From: Maea johnstoni
Lineage: Eukaryota > Annelida > Polychaeta > Spionida > Magelonidae
Reading direction: 5' to 3'
DNA: 64,000 nt
Assembly (NCBI GenBank): GCA_963942565.1
Contig: OZ012687.1
Location: forward strand, 72,001 to 136,000
Made by a program: the position numbers and the translations under genes. Shown here one piece after another: positions 25,671 through 36,480 of this stretch. The first letter of the stretch is position 1, and each line of letters starts with the position of its first letter. The notes beneath the pieces are model-generated. The model did no database searches, was not told the origin of the DNA, and saw only the letters and a list, made by a program, of their open reading frames with translations.

Positions 25671-25912
25671 AGAATGTATATATGTAGCAAGACACCAATT
25701 AGTATATGCACTAAAATGAAGGGCTTAATGCCTGGCTATGGTCTCGAATATAGCGTAAATGTGACATCACTAGGAGACAGAGACAAATGAGGGCTCTCAT
25801 ATCGTTTACATTACAGAGAAACCTTCGCGCCAACTTGCGCAGAACGCGACCTTTGTGATTGTCACTACAGCCAGCCTGTTCAGGTTGACTGGCTGGTTTT
25901 ATATCCACTTAT
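25671..25912 (-). mobile_element. Dispersed ~240-bp repeat, copy A
   Basis: Its reverse complement aligns along its length with about 51636-51890: both share CCAGC...GGCTGGCTG, TTTCTCTGTAATGTAAAC, CTAGTGATGTCACA and a GCTACAT...ATTCTTTTATT end. No coding content. A SINE-like or MITE-like family; no terminal repeats are clear. Confidence 0.7.
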
Positions 25913-26004
25913 TTTTGTTCATCTAAATTATTATTGATTGTTATCCAGGGAATTAAAAACTGATTCAAATTTGCCACTGTCTGCCGTAACTTGCTAACTG
26001 TGTC

Positions 26005-26130
<126 letters not shown>

Positions 26131-26217
26131 TTTACTAATATTCAAATAAATACCCTTCTCTCTTGCTTCTGCATATTCAAATTGATCATGTGAGCGGTCA
26201 TTTTCCTTCATTTCTAG

Positions 26218-26511
26218 TCTCTTCTCAAATCCTGGCCTGCAGAAAGTTTTCCACCTGCAGTTCCCAGGCTGACTTTCATATCCAATATCCTTCTTGCCAT
26301 CAAATTAAACAGTTCTACCACTCTCCGGCGAGATATCACCCATTTTGAGTGTATATTCACCGTTTCATTTGATGGCAGTTGGGATTTTGGCTCTATACAA
26401 TTCCTGGGAAAAACTGCTCCATCAAAGGAATGTTCACGCAAGTATTTGAAATGTGCCGTCACTGCGCACCTCCAGAACGGCGATAATGTGGCAATGCTTA
26501 TGAAATTCCAA
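26218..26511 (+). CDS. Candidate orphan coding exon, unknown product
   Basis: A 294-bp stretch (98 codons, no stop) lies between a good acceptor (TTTTCCTTCATTTCTAG) and a consensus donor (GTAAGT). It reads SLLKSWPAESFPPAVPRLTF, then ITHFECIFTVSFDGSWDFGS and KYLKCAVTAHLQNGDNVAML. Alternating hydrophobic residues and three Cys suggest an extracellular beta-sandwich, but I do not recognise the family. It lies 2.8 kb after the receptor, whose last exon already has a stop and poly(A) signal, so it would belong to another gene whose other exons I did not find. The minus strand is also open here for 105 codons, which weakens the case. Confidence 0.4.
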
Positions 26512-27183
26512 GTAAGTAATGTTTTAGCCAATACCCAGGGTTAGGTTAGGGTTAGGTCTATATGATTGATGTGATCTCGAAACAATCGATTTGAACTAAT
26601 GAGGATTTTTTTAAGTGTGAAATTCTGAAAACACCTTTATCGTTCTATAATGTTCAACCAATCTTCACAAGTGAGTTATTATTTTGTTGGAAATTTAATT
26701 CTGCACATGTTTTGCTTTTTTATATCAAGGTCAAGTCAAGTATAAAATTTGAATTGTAATTTCTTTTGTAACTAAAAAGGCGGAATGGGTAACTTGAACA
26801 TTTTAATATGATTAATCTAAAGTTAATCTAGGTTTTTCTGTGGTTCCCAAAGGAAGATGTTTTGAAAACTTGAAAAAATTCAGAAAAGGTTTGCGGTTAA
26901 TATCTGGGGTTTGTGTTTAAGATTAGTGTTAGGGTTATGTATCCTCCTACTAATCATATACGTTTAGTCCGATAGGGACACGGCTATATATGTCGCAATA
27001 CTGATGTATTTCATATACAACAGTATTTATAACGGCGGATCGTACCACCGGTACTTAAAAACTGGTTGTAGGATATCACATATATACTAAATATCCAGCA
27101 TAGCCACCTATACCACACTGGGTACATATAGTTTTCTAAGTATACTTATTTACCCATACTCATGACCACACTGAATTTAGTGC

Positions 27184-28999
27184 TGATGTCCGCTCGAAAC
27201 CACATTGGGCGGAACGGAGAACAACACACTCTGCACTATATCAGGAAACACTGGGCGGAACGGAGAACAACACACTCTGCACTAAATCAGGAAACATTAA
27301 GCGGTATGCAGAACAACACACTCTGCACTAAATCAGGAAACATTGGGCGGCAGGGAGAACAACACACTCTGCACTAAATCAGGAAACATTGGGCGGAACG
27401 CAGAACAACACACTCTGCACTAAATCAGGAAACATTGGGCGGTATGTAGAACAACACAATCTGCACTAAATCAGGAAACATTGGGCGGCACGGAGAACAA
27501 CACACTCTGCACTAAATCAGGAAACATTGGGCGGAACGGAGAACAACACACTCTGCACTAAATCAGGAAACATTGGGCGGAACGGAGAACAACACACTCT
27601 GCACTAAATCAGGAAACATTGGGCGGCACGGAGAACAACACACTCTGCACTAAATCAGGAAACATTGGGCGGAACGCAGAACAACACACTCTGCACTAAA
27701 TCAGGAAACATTGGGCGGCACGGAGAACAACACACTCTGCACTAAATCAGGAAACATTGGGCGGAACGGAGAACAACACACTCTGCACTAAATCAGGAAA
27801 CATTGGGCGGTATGCAGAACAACACATTCTGCACTAAATCAGGAAACATTGGGCGGAACGCAGAACAACACACTCTGCACTAAATCAGGAAACATTGGGC
27901 GGAACGGAGAACAACACACTCTGCACTAAATCAGGAAACATTGGGAGGAACAGAGAACAACACACTCTGCACTAAATCAGGAAACATTGGGCAGCACGGA
28001 GAACAACACACTCTGCACTAAATCAGGAAACATTGGGCAGAACGGAGAACAACACACTCTGCACTAAATCAGGAAACATTGGGCGGAACGGAGAACAATA
28101 CACTCTGCACTAAATCAGGAAACATTGGGAGGAACAAAGAACAACACACTCTGCACTAAATCAGGAAACATTGGGCGGAACAGAGAACAACACACTCTGC
28201 ACTAAATCAGGAAACATTGGGCTGAACGGAGAACAACACACTCTGCACTAAATCAGGAAACATTGGGCGGAACGGAGAACAACACACTCTGCACTAAATA
28301 AGGAAACATAGGTCGGCACGGAGAACAACACACTCTGCACTAAATCAGGAAACATTGGGCGGAACGGAGAACAACACACTCTGCACTAAGTCAGGAAACA
28401 TTGGGCGGAACGCAGAACAACACACTCTGCACTAAATCAGGAAACATTGGGCTTAACGGAGAACAACACACTCTGCACTAAATCAGGAAACATTGGGCTG
28501 AACGGAGAACAACACACTCTGCACTAAATCAGGAAACATTGGGCGGAACGCAGAACAACACACTCTGCACTAAATCAGGAAACATTGGGCGGAACGGAGA
28601 ACAACACACTCTGCACTAAATCAGGAAACATTGGGCGGAAACGGATAATAACACACTCTGCACTAAATCGGGAAACATTGGGCGGTATGCAGAACAACAC
28701 ACTCTGCACTAAATCAGGAAACATTGGGCGGAACGGAGAACAACACACTCTGCACTAAATCAGGAAACATTGGGCGGAACGGAGAACAACACACTCTGCA
28801 CTAAATCAGGAAACATTGGGAGGAACGGAGAACAACACACTCTGCACTAAATCAGGAAACATTGGGCGGAACGGAGAACCACACACTCTGCACTAAATCA
28901 GGAAACATTGGGAGGAACAGAGAACAACACACTCTGCGCTAAATCAGGAAACATTGGGCGGAACGGAGAACCACACACTCTGCACTGAATCAGGAAACA
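27184..28999. repeat. 46-bp minisatellite, ~39 copies
   Basis: Unit: CATTGGGCGGAACGGAGAAC, AACACACTCTGCACTAAATC, AGGAAA. Units are highly uniform; variation is concentrated in the GGCGGAACGGA part. No unique spacers, so not CRISPR-like. It is unrelated in sequence to the 46-bp array in the receptor intron. Confidence 0.95.
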
Positions 29000-31449
29000 A
29001 TCTTAATTCCCGCCATAGGGAGTGAATACAACAATTGTCGAAACCCTCAACAAAGGGTTTTACTTGGACCCATTGTTATTATACTGTCTGACGTTGATTT
29101 GAAGAAATCTATTAAATAGCTACTAATTTACTGACTTTCAAAAATCATTCACCCGTTTTCCAGCAACTTTGTCACTTTGCTACCCTCTTTAAGGTGTATT
29201 TCAACTGACCCAATTACTGTGCCTAGGAATATATTTTTATCAGCGGTTATTTATACCCTAATTCCTTACTAATTGGAAGCATCATGAAGCCATGTATTGT
29301 TCTATGGGAGTATCAGGAAAAGGTGCAATGTGGGCCAGCATCATCAGATAGCATCTCAAGAAAATCTATAATGGCAAGATTCACCACCTCATAAAAAAAC
29401 AGGTATCTGTGCAAATCTAATGACATAATCGCTCGGGAAAATTCTGAAATTAGGAGCAAAAGGATGGTACTAATAGGCAGGTGGCCAAATGTCAGAATTA
29501 TACTTTTGATGGCGTTTTTCGTTACAAGTTGTCATCCATGCTTATTCATATCTACATAGGGTGGGCTTTAGTGTACGGGTGGATGACACGTCTGATTTTG
29601 CTGCGTAAGGGAATTTTGGGGCATTTTATGCAAAAAATCACCAAAAAAGCATGTTTTTTGGGATCCCCTTCTAGAAAATTCATTTTTCGAGATAAAAACT
29701 CAAAACTTGCTACAAATGTGTTCAAAAGGATGCTCCTGATCTTAGAACATGTTGCGTTAGCGTGACTTCAAGGAACCCCCCGCTGTGAGTGATTTTGGGG
29801 GGAAAATCATCAAAAATAAGTGTTTTTTGTAATTTCCCACAACTTGAATGTCATCCTGTGGACTATTCCAAACTCTCAACTAAATAGTTTTGGTTTAGAA
29901 AACTACCCAATAAGGTGTAAATGCAGAAAATAAGTTATGTTTGAATATTTTTGTGATATGCTACGTTTTGGGGCATTTTACAGAAAAATGGCATTAAAAC
30001 TAGTAATTTTAGGGATTTGCTTCTGGAAGGTGCAATTTTCATGGTAGGAACTCAATACTTGCCACAAATGATTTTAGAAGTAGGTCTATGATTATCAAAT
30101 GTTTTGTGTTAGTATAAAATGTATCTGACCCCTGCTGTGAGTGATTCTGGGGTAAAAACCTCTAAAATAGTAGGATTTTTGTAATTTCCCACAACTTGAA
30201 TGTCATTCTGTGGACTATTCCAAACTTCCAACTAAATAGTTCTGGTTTAGAAAACTACCCAAGAAGGTTTAGTTACAGAAAGTGAGTTAATTTTGAATAT
30301 TTTTTTGGCATGCTACGTTTTGGGGCATTTTACAGAAAAATGGCATTAAAACTAGTGATTTTAGGGATTTGCTTCTGGAAGGTGCAAATTTTATACTAGT
30401 AAGTCAAAACTTGCCACAAATGTTTTGACAAGGATGTCTATGATTATCAAATATTTTGTGTTAGTATGAAATATATCTGACCCCTGCTGTGAGTGATTTT
30501 GGGGTAAAAACCTCTAAAATAGTAGGATTTTTGTAATTTCCCACAACTTGAATGTCATCTTGTGGACTATTCCAAACTCTCAACTAAATAGTTCTGGATT
30601 AGAAAACAAACCAAGATGGTGTAGATAGAGAGAGTGAGTCATGTTTGCATATTTTCAAGACATGCTACGTTTTGGGGCAATTTATAGAAAAAATGGCATA
30701 AAACAGGTGATTTTAGGGATTCGCTTCTGGAAGGTGCAATTTTCATAGTAGGAACTCAAAACTTGCCATAAATGATTTAATGATAATGTCTATGATAATC
30801 AAATGTTTTCTGTTGGTATGAAATGTATCTGACCCCTGTTGTGAGTGATTCTGGTGTAAAAACCTTTAAAATAGTAGTATTTTTGTAATTTCTCATTTAT
30901 TTGAACAAAGGTATTATATCTTACACCAAGATTCTAGCCTGATATTATTGTTACAGAAAATTAACCAAGAATAGGCATGTAGGGGAAATAAGTTATGTTT
31001 GCCAACCTATGACTTTTGGGGTTTTTTACTGAAAAATCATCAAAAGCATGCATTTTTTAGGAATTTGCTTCTGGAAAATGCAGCCTCCAATGTAGATGTA
31101 TAAAACTTGCCACAAATATGTTCACATTGATGCCTATGGTTGTAGGATATGTTTTGCTAGTTGAGATTTGATGTAGCTCTTGCTGTGAGTAATTTTTGGG
31201 TAATATCCTTTAAAATCATGCATTTCTTTTGTATTTTCCCAGGCTTAAATTGTCCAATTGGAGACTATGCAAAGATCTTAATTTCACAATTTTGCCAAAG
31301 AAATCACTTAAGAATGTGTTGGTGAAGGTTAGGTTTACTAGATTTCAATGATAACTTTAGCTAGCGTTTTGGGCATTTTATGGAAAAAGTAATGAAATGT
31401 GAGAACTTATAGAAATGTAATTTTTGTGATTTCATAGGCTCTATCATTC

Positions 31450-32930
31450 TATGGAATTTTGAATTAATACCTCAGTCATGCTAGATTTTGGATCCTTTTG
31501 CTGTAATATAATGAGAGATAGATACTTCTGATAGTACCTACATACGTTGCAATCACAGTGAAACCTGTGGAAATGGAGCACTCATGAGAAATTAAGAAGT
31601 GCTCCGCCTATGCAGGTCCCTGACATCTCAGGTCATACAGATCAAGAAACATCTAGTCATTGAAATAGCATCAATATATGAAATTATGGTAGATAATAGT
31701 AGTAGAGCTCCTATTATTACTCTCAGAGTCTAAGGTATATCTCACTCAGTTACATAAGTATCATGCTGTGAGATGTTATTTCATTTATGATTTGATATAC
31801 ATGTGATGTGAGTCATTCAAGTATGAAAACAAAACACCCACATTGATCTTTTAAATACCAGTCACTATGTTAGAAAGTTGCTAGTGACTTGGCATTAGGC
31901 AGTCGTTTTTGCTGGGTAATCTGGTTTTCTAAACCAATTACAACTGGTTAGTCATGATTTAACCATGGTATGGCAGAAAAAGTGACAAAATATTTCCAAA
32001 ATGTGAGTTTGTTCCTTGATCCCAGATAGGGCATGTGAGAAAGTGGTCACTGACTTGGGGTTAAATAGTTTTCACTGGGTTACTATAGATCCTCCATCAC
32101 TAACAACAGGCTAGTTACAATTTAGCCTAAATATGGCTGAAAAAGGATGATCCAAATTACCAAGTATTGCATAAATCAGGATTCATTTTGACTCCTCCCT
32201 ATTCATATCTTCATCATACTGCTCTAAATACTTCTTATTCAGCAGATTACAGGTTGCGCTGCAGAAACACTGCACAATTAGGACCACACCGTTTGTCAGT
32301 TTGTTGCCTAAAGATTAAATGCCCCCACTCTCCTGGCACAAAGCTTTGGGAAATTGGGTTCCAATCACTCACGGTTAAACATTACCAAAATATTCCACTA
32401 GCCAGTAATGGACTACTTGTCCGCAACATATAGTAGTCCTTCCACCTATTCCCCTAGGTGAATAACTAGCCCATGAGCATATTATGTACTTTGATAAGAC
32501 TTTCCTAAATATACAGTACTTAGCCCAATGGACCTACAAGCCCATTGTTTAAGCAGCCCTACCATTATTTTGTAAAAGATTTGTATAGTCACAGGCTACA
32601 GGATTACCTTGCGCTGTTACAGTATGCAGGTACTGCTAGGGAAATGCTCTATGTACAGAGGTAATCTATCAGGTTCCAATGTACATCATCCTCAAATACA
32701 ATTTTCCACCAAACAGTCTCAACAATATTTTGAATAATCAAAATCAGTTCTATTTTTTATACTTATACCAGAATATTAATGCAGCTTGCATTAGCTTGGT
32801 AATACAATTTTCCTGTTCTCACACATCTGAGGTAGCATTACAAGAATTAATAGTCAGTCATGTACATGTGCATAATTATATACTCATTTTAGTGATGATA
32901 TTATTAGTACTTTTCAGATTCAGTTTCAGC
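31450..32930. other. Central loop of the foldback element
   Basis: Single-copy-looking sequence between the arms, with a diverged ~170-bp direct repeat at about 31860-32150 (AAGT...CACTGACTTGG, TTTTCACTGGG, AACAGGCTAGTTACAATTTA). No ORF with a recognisable domain. Confidence 0.5.
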
Positions 32931-33136
32931 GTCTAACCCCCCAAAACAGCTCTAGAAGCAAATCTCTAAATTCACATTTTTACTACCTTTCCATAAAATA
33001 CCCCAAACCATAGCTTATCATTAAAGGCTATATATAGTAAACATAACTGAGTTCCATAGTCAACACATCATTCTTAGGTGATTATCTCTGTCAAATTTGT
33101 GAAATGGTCTCCAGGTTGTCAGTTAAGCCTCGGAAG

Positions 33137-33564
33137 TAGAGCTGCACTCACGGAGGGAGATCAACTCATGAGCTCACCACCCGTTTGACTCGTGAGCTCA
33201 TGAGCTCACGGACGTTCCGATTTTCTAAAAGAATAATTATTTTCCACCCCAGCTATAAAGAAATAAATATTTATTGGCCGAGATTTATTAACATTGCCAT
33301 GTTTATTTAATTTTTGAAACGTGCTGACGAGGTACAAAGGTCAGAATAACACTCAACATCGCTTGAATGTATACATAGGAGATTGTAAAGAAGACATGAC
33401 AGCGATAAGCAGTTATGTATGTTGATAATGTGTGTTAGGTGCCCTGTGTTACGTTTGTGTTCCCAACATAGACGAGCTCACGATTTGAACACTCCAGCTC
33501 GAGCTCGGCGAGTTTGGCCCAGGGCTCGAGCCACTCGAGTTCGTGAGTGGTGAGTGCAGCTCTA
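33137..33564. mobile_element. hAT-type MITE with perfect 8-bp target duplication
   Basis: A 428-bp insert with terminal inverted repeats TAGAGCTGCACTCAC / GTGAGTGCAGCTCTA, flanked on both sides by CTCGGAAG (33129-33136 and 33565-33572). An 8-bp duplication and these ends indicate the hAT superfamily. Sub-terminal regions are packed with GAGCTC/CTCGAG palindromes. No ORF. It interrupts the right arm of the foldback element, so it is younger. Confidence 0.93.
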
Positions 33565-35324
33565 CTCGGAAGATACCAAAAAATTGCATAATTTTAAAGG
33601 ATTACCCAAAAATACTCACAGCAGGGGCCACATTTAACTTCAACTACCACAACACATCCTACAACCATAGGCATCAATGCGAACATATTTGTGGCAAGTT
33701 TAATATATCTACATTGGAAGCTGCACTTTGCAAAAGCAAATTCCTAAAATCACATGCTTTTGATGATTTTTCTGTAAAATACCGCAAAATTTAGCATGTC
33801 ATAGGTTTGCTAACATAACTTATTTCCCGTATCTGCCTATTCATGGTTAATTTTCTGTAACAGCTAGAATCTTGATATGAGATATAATATACCTTTGTTC
33901 AAATATATGAGAAATTGCAAAAATCCTACTATTTTAGAGTTTTTTACCCCAAAATCACTCACAGCAGGGGTCAGATACATTCCATACTAACAGAAAACAC
34001 TTGATTATCATAGACATCCATATGAAATCATTTATGGCAAGTCTTGAGGTCCTACTATGAGAATTGCACCTTCCAGAAGCAAATCCCTAAAATCACCTGT
34101 TTCATGCTATTTTTTCTGCAAATTGCCCCAAAACGTAGCATGTTATGATAATATGCAAACATGACTCACTCTCTTTATCTACACCTTCTTGGTTTGTTTT
34201 CTAATCCAGAACTATTTAGTTGAGAGTTTGGAATAGTCCACAAGATGACATTCAAGTTGTGGGAAATTACAAAAATCCTACTATTTTAGAGGTTTTTACC
34301 CCAAAATCACTCACAGCAGGGGTCAGATATATTTCATACTAACACAAAATATTTGATAATCATAGACATCCTTGTCAAAACATTTGTGGCAAGTTTTGAC
34401 TTACTTCTATAAAATTTGCACCTTCCAGAAGCAAATCCCTAACATCACTAGTTTTAATGCCATTTTTCTGTAAAATGCCCCAAAACGTAGCATGCCAAAG
34501 AAATATTCAAAAATAAGTCACTTTCTGTAACTAAACCTTCTTGGGTAGTTTTCTAAACCAAAACTATTTAGTTGAGAGTTTGGAATAGTCCACAGGATGA
34601 CATTCAGGTTGTGGGAAATTACAAAAAAAACACTCATTTTTGATGATTTTTCCCCCAAAATCACTCACAGCGGGGGGTTCCTTGAAGTCACGCTAACACA
34701 ACATGTTCTAAGATCAGAAGCATCCTCTTGAACACATTTGAAGCAAGTTTTGAGTTTCTATCTCAAAGAATGAATTTTCTAGAAGGGGATCCCAAAAAGC
34801 ATGCTTTTCTGGTGATTTTTTGCATAAAATGCCCCAAAATTCCCTTACGCAGCAAAATCAGACGTGTCATCCACCCATGCGCTAAATCCCACCCTATGTA
34901 GATATGAATAAGCATGGATGACGACTTGTAACAAAAAACGCCATCAAAAATATTTCTAGAGCTCTTTTAGGGATTTGGCCACCCGCCTATAATGTTATAT
35001 ATAGATTTTATGTAAACCTTAGTGCCAAAGTTAAAGAGTAGCCAAATTACAAATATAACTTTTAGTGTTCAAAAAAAAACAATTTTCTAGCCAAGTGGCA
35101 AAGACTTCGTAATATGCTGAACAAAAAAGTGTTTTAATTTTGAAAGTTCACATACTATATAAGTATTGTTTACTATTATTTATCAGTGCCAATGCCGTCT
35201 CTGTGTGTTTTGATAACTGAATACATCATCATGCAGCAATTGTGATCTGCTACATAAAATTAAAGTTCAATTTCATTAACATATGTGTACATGGTTATCG
35301 ATATGACCTACTCAGAGGCTAAAC

Positions 35325-35450
35325 TACTATCCTGGCCCCTGGTGGCCAGGATTGGAACCAAACAAAATGCCGCTAAAGCCCCGGCCCCATCAGCGGACCG
35401 CGTGAAATTCCCTGATTTTGGATGGTTGACTGTTGACGGGTATAGTAACT
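35325..35450 (-). repeat. Dispersed ~125-bp repeat, second copy
   Basis: Reverse complement of the segment at about 13352-13480: shared CATCCAAAATCAGG, TTTCACGCGGT, CGGCATTTTGTTTGGTTCCA and CACCAGGGG. Confidence 0.75.
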
Positions 35451-36130
35451 AGCGATCAAAGTAAAAAAATACTCTATGTAAATGTCGGTAGGAACTTGAT
35501 GTCCAAAGGTTCAACAGAGATTTACCAGAAAATGGCCCACAGACCATTTATTGCATTTTTCAATCGCATCGTGACATAAAAAAAAGGTTAATGGGGGAAA
35601 TTGGCAGTTTGTAATCAGTTGAATACTAAGTATTCGTCTTATTCTATCTGCTTACCTCTAATGAGGATACAGGCAGGGGATAACAACAAGTTGCTGTTGA
35701 TAGATCGAAACAGTATAAGGTACTAAGTGTATCAGATGAATAATTAAAAGAAGTTTTTATCCATCCAAGGGTATATCGACTAGGGAGGGTGGAGGCCCGT
35801 CATGCCCCACAATCTAATCACGCCCCAAGCCAAATAATACATACACCCCGGACTTCAATTCCAGTTGTTCGAGTGATGCCCGTAGAGCGCGAGTTTAATT
35901 TGATTCGAGAAGATTTGATGCATATACATGTAGATTTCGGAAGGGGCTACAGTTCATGTTTGAAGGCTATTCATCTCAATCAGATTAATTTATCTGTTTC
36001 GACAACCTCCAACCCCGACACACCACAAGGAATATGATGAAACGTTATGCGTCAGAAAGCTAGACTCGGATACGGCATGTGGTTCCCGAAGGCGCTACGC
36101 AATCAGAATTCAGTTCAGAACTAGGGTAAA
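35451..36130. other. Intergenic, nothing recognised
   Basis: An 82-codon plus frame (35789-36037) lacks motifs and splice support. Confidence 0.4.
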
Positions 36131-36132
36131 TA

Positions 36133-36480
36133 AAAGTGGACAAAAAAGACATTTTTGAATATTCGTGAAACACGTATATTCATAATTCATTTATGAATAT
36201 TCGTAATTCATTACTAAATACTGAAATTATTCTTGAATTCATTAATTCATTGTAAATTATGAATATTCATTATAAATTATAAGTATTCTAAAATGAATTA
36301 TGAATATTCATAATGAATTATGAATATTCATAATTGATGTGTATTTTGAATATGCATAATTCGTTTACGAATTCACATTTCATTTTTGAATATTCGTAAA
36401 CGAATAATGAATATTCGTTATTCATCTGTGGACATTCAAAGTTAATTATGAATATTCTAAATTGACTTTTTGTCCACTTT
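36133..36480. mobile_element. Palindromic GAATATTC-rich small inverted-repeat element
   Basis: The ends are AAAGTGGACAAAAA and its reverse complement. The interior is almost entirely ATGAATATTCAT, ATTCATAATGAATATTC and variants, each self-complementary, so the 348 bp folds in many registers. No coding content. Target duplication not evident. Confidence 0.7.

Larger units (their letters stand above)
29473..34991. mobile_element. Giant foldback / long-inverted-repeat element
   Basis: The left arm (29473 to about 31450) is the reverse complement of the right arm (about 32930 to 34991, interrupted by a younger MITE). The outer ends match as ATAGGCRGGTGGCCAAAT. Each arm is itself built of ~350-bp tandem units, recognised by GCTACGTTTTGGGGCATTTT, GATTTGCTTCTGGAAGGTGC, CCCCTGCTGTGAGTGATT and TGGACTATTCCAAACT at about 29600, 29961, 30314, 30665, 31010 and 31353. 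Similarity is high in the outer units and falls towards the centre. The central ~1.4 kb has no transposase. The structure is that of Foldback-type elements; superfamily undetermined. Confidence 0.85.

Noticed and set aside
26537-26558. Telomere-like GGTTAGG repeats
   Set aside because: Only two or three units; too short for an interstitial telomere.
27184-28999. CRISPR-like regular array
   Set aside because: Units are contiguous with no unique spacers, and the genome is animal; it is a minisatellite. The same holds for the 38-bp array at 62.3-63.2 kb.
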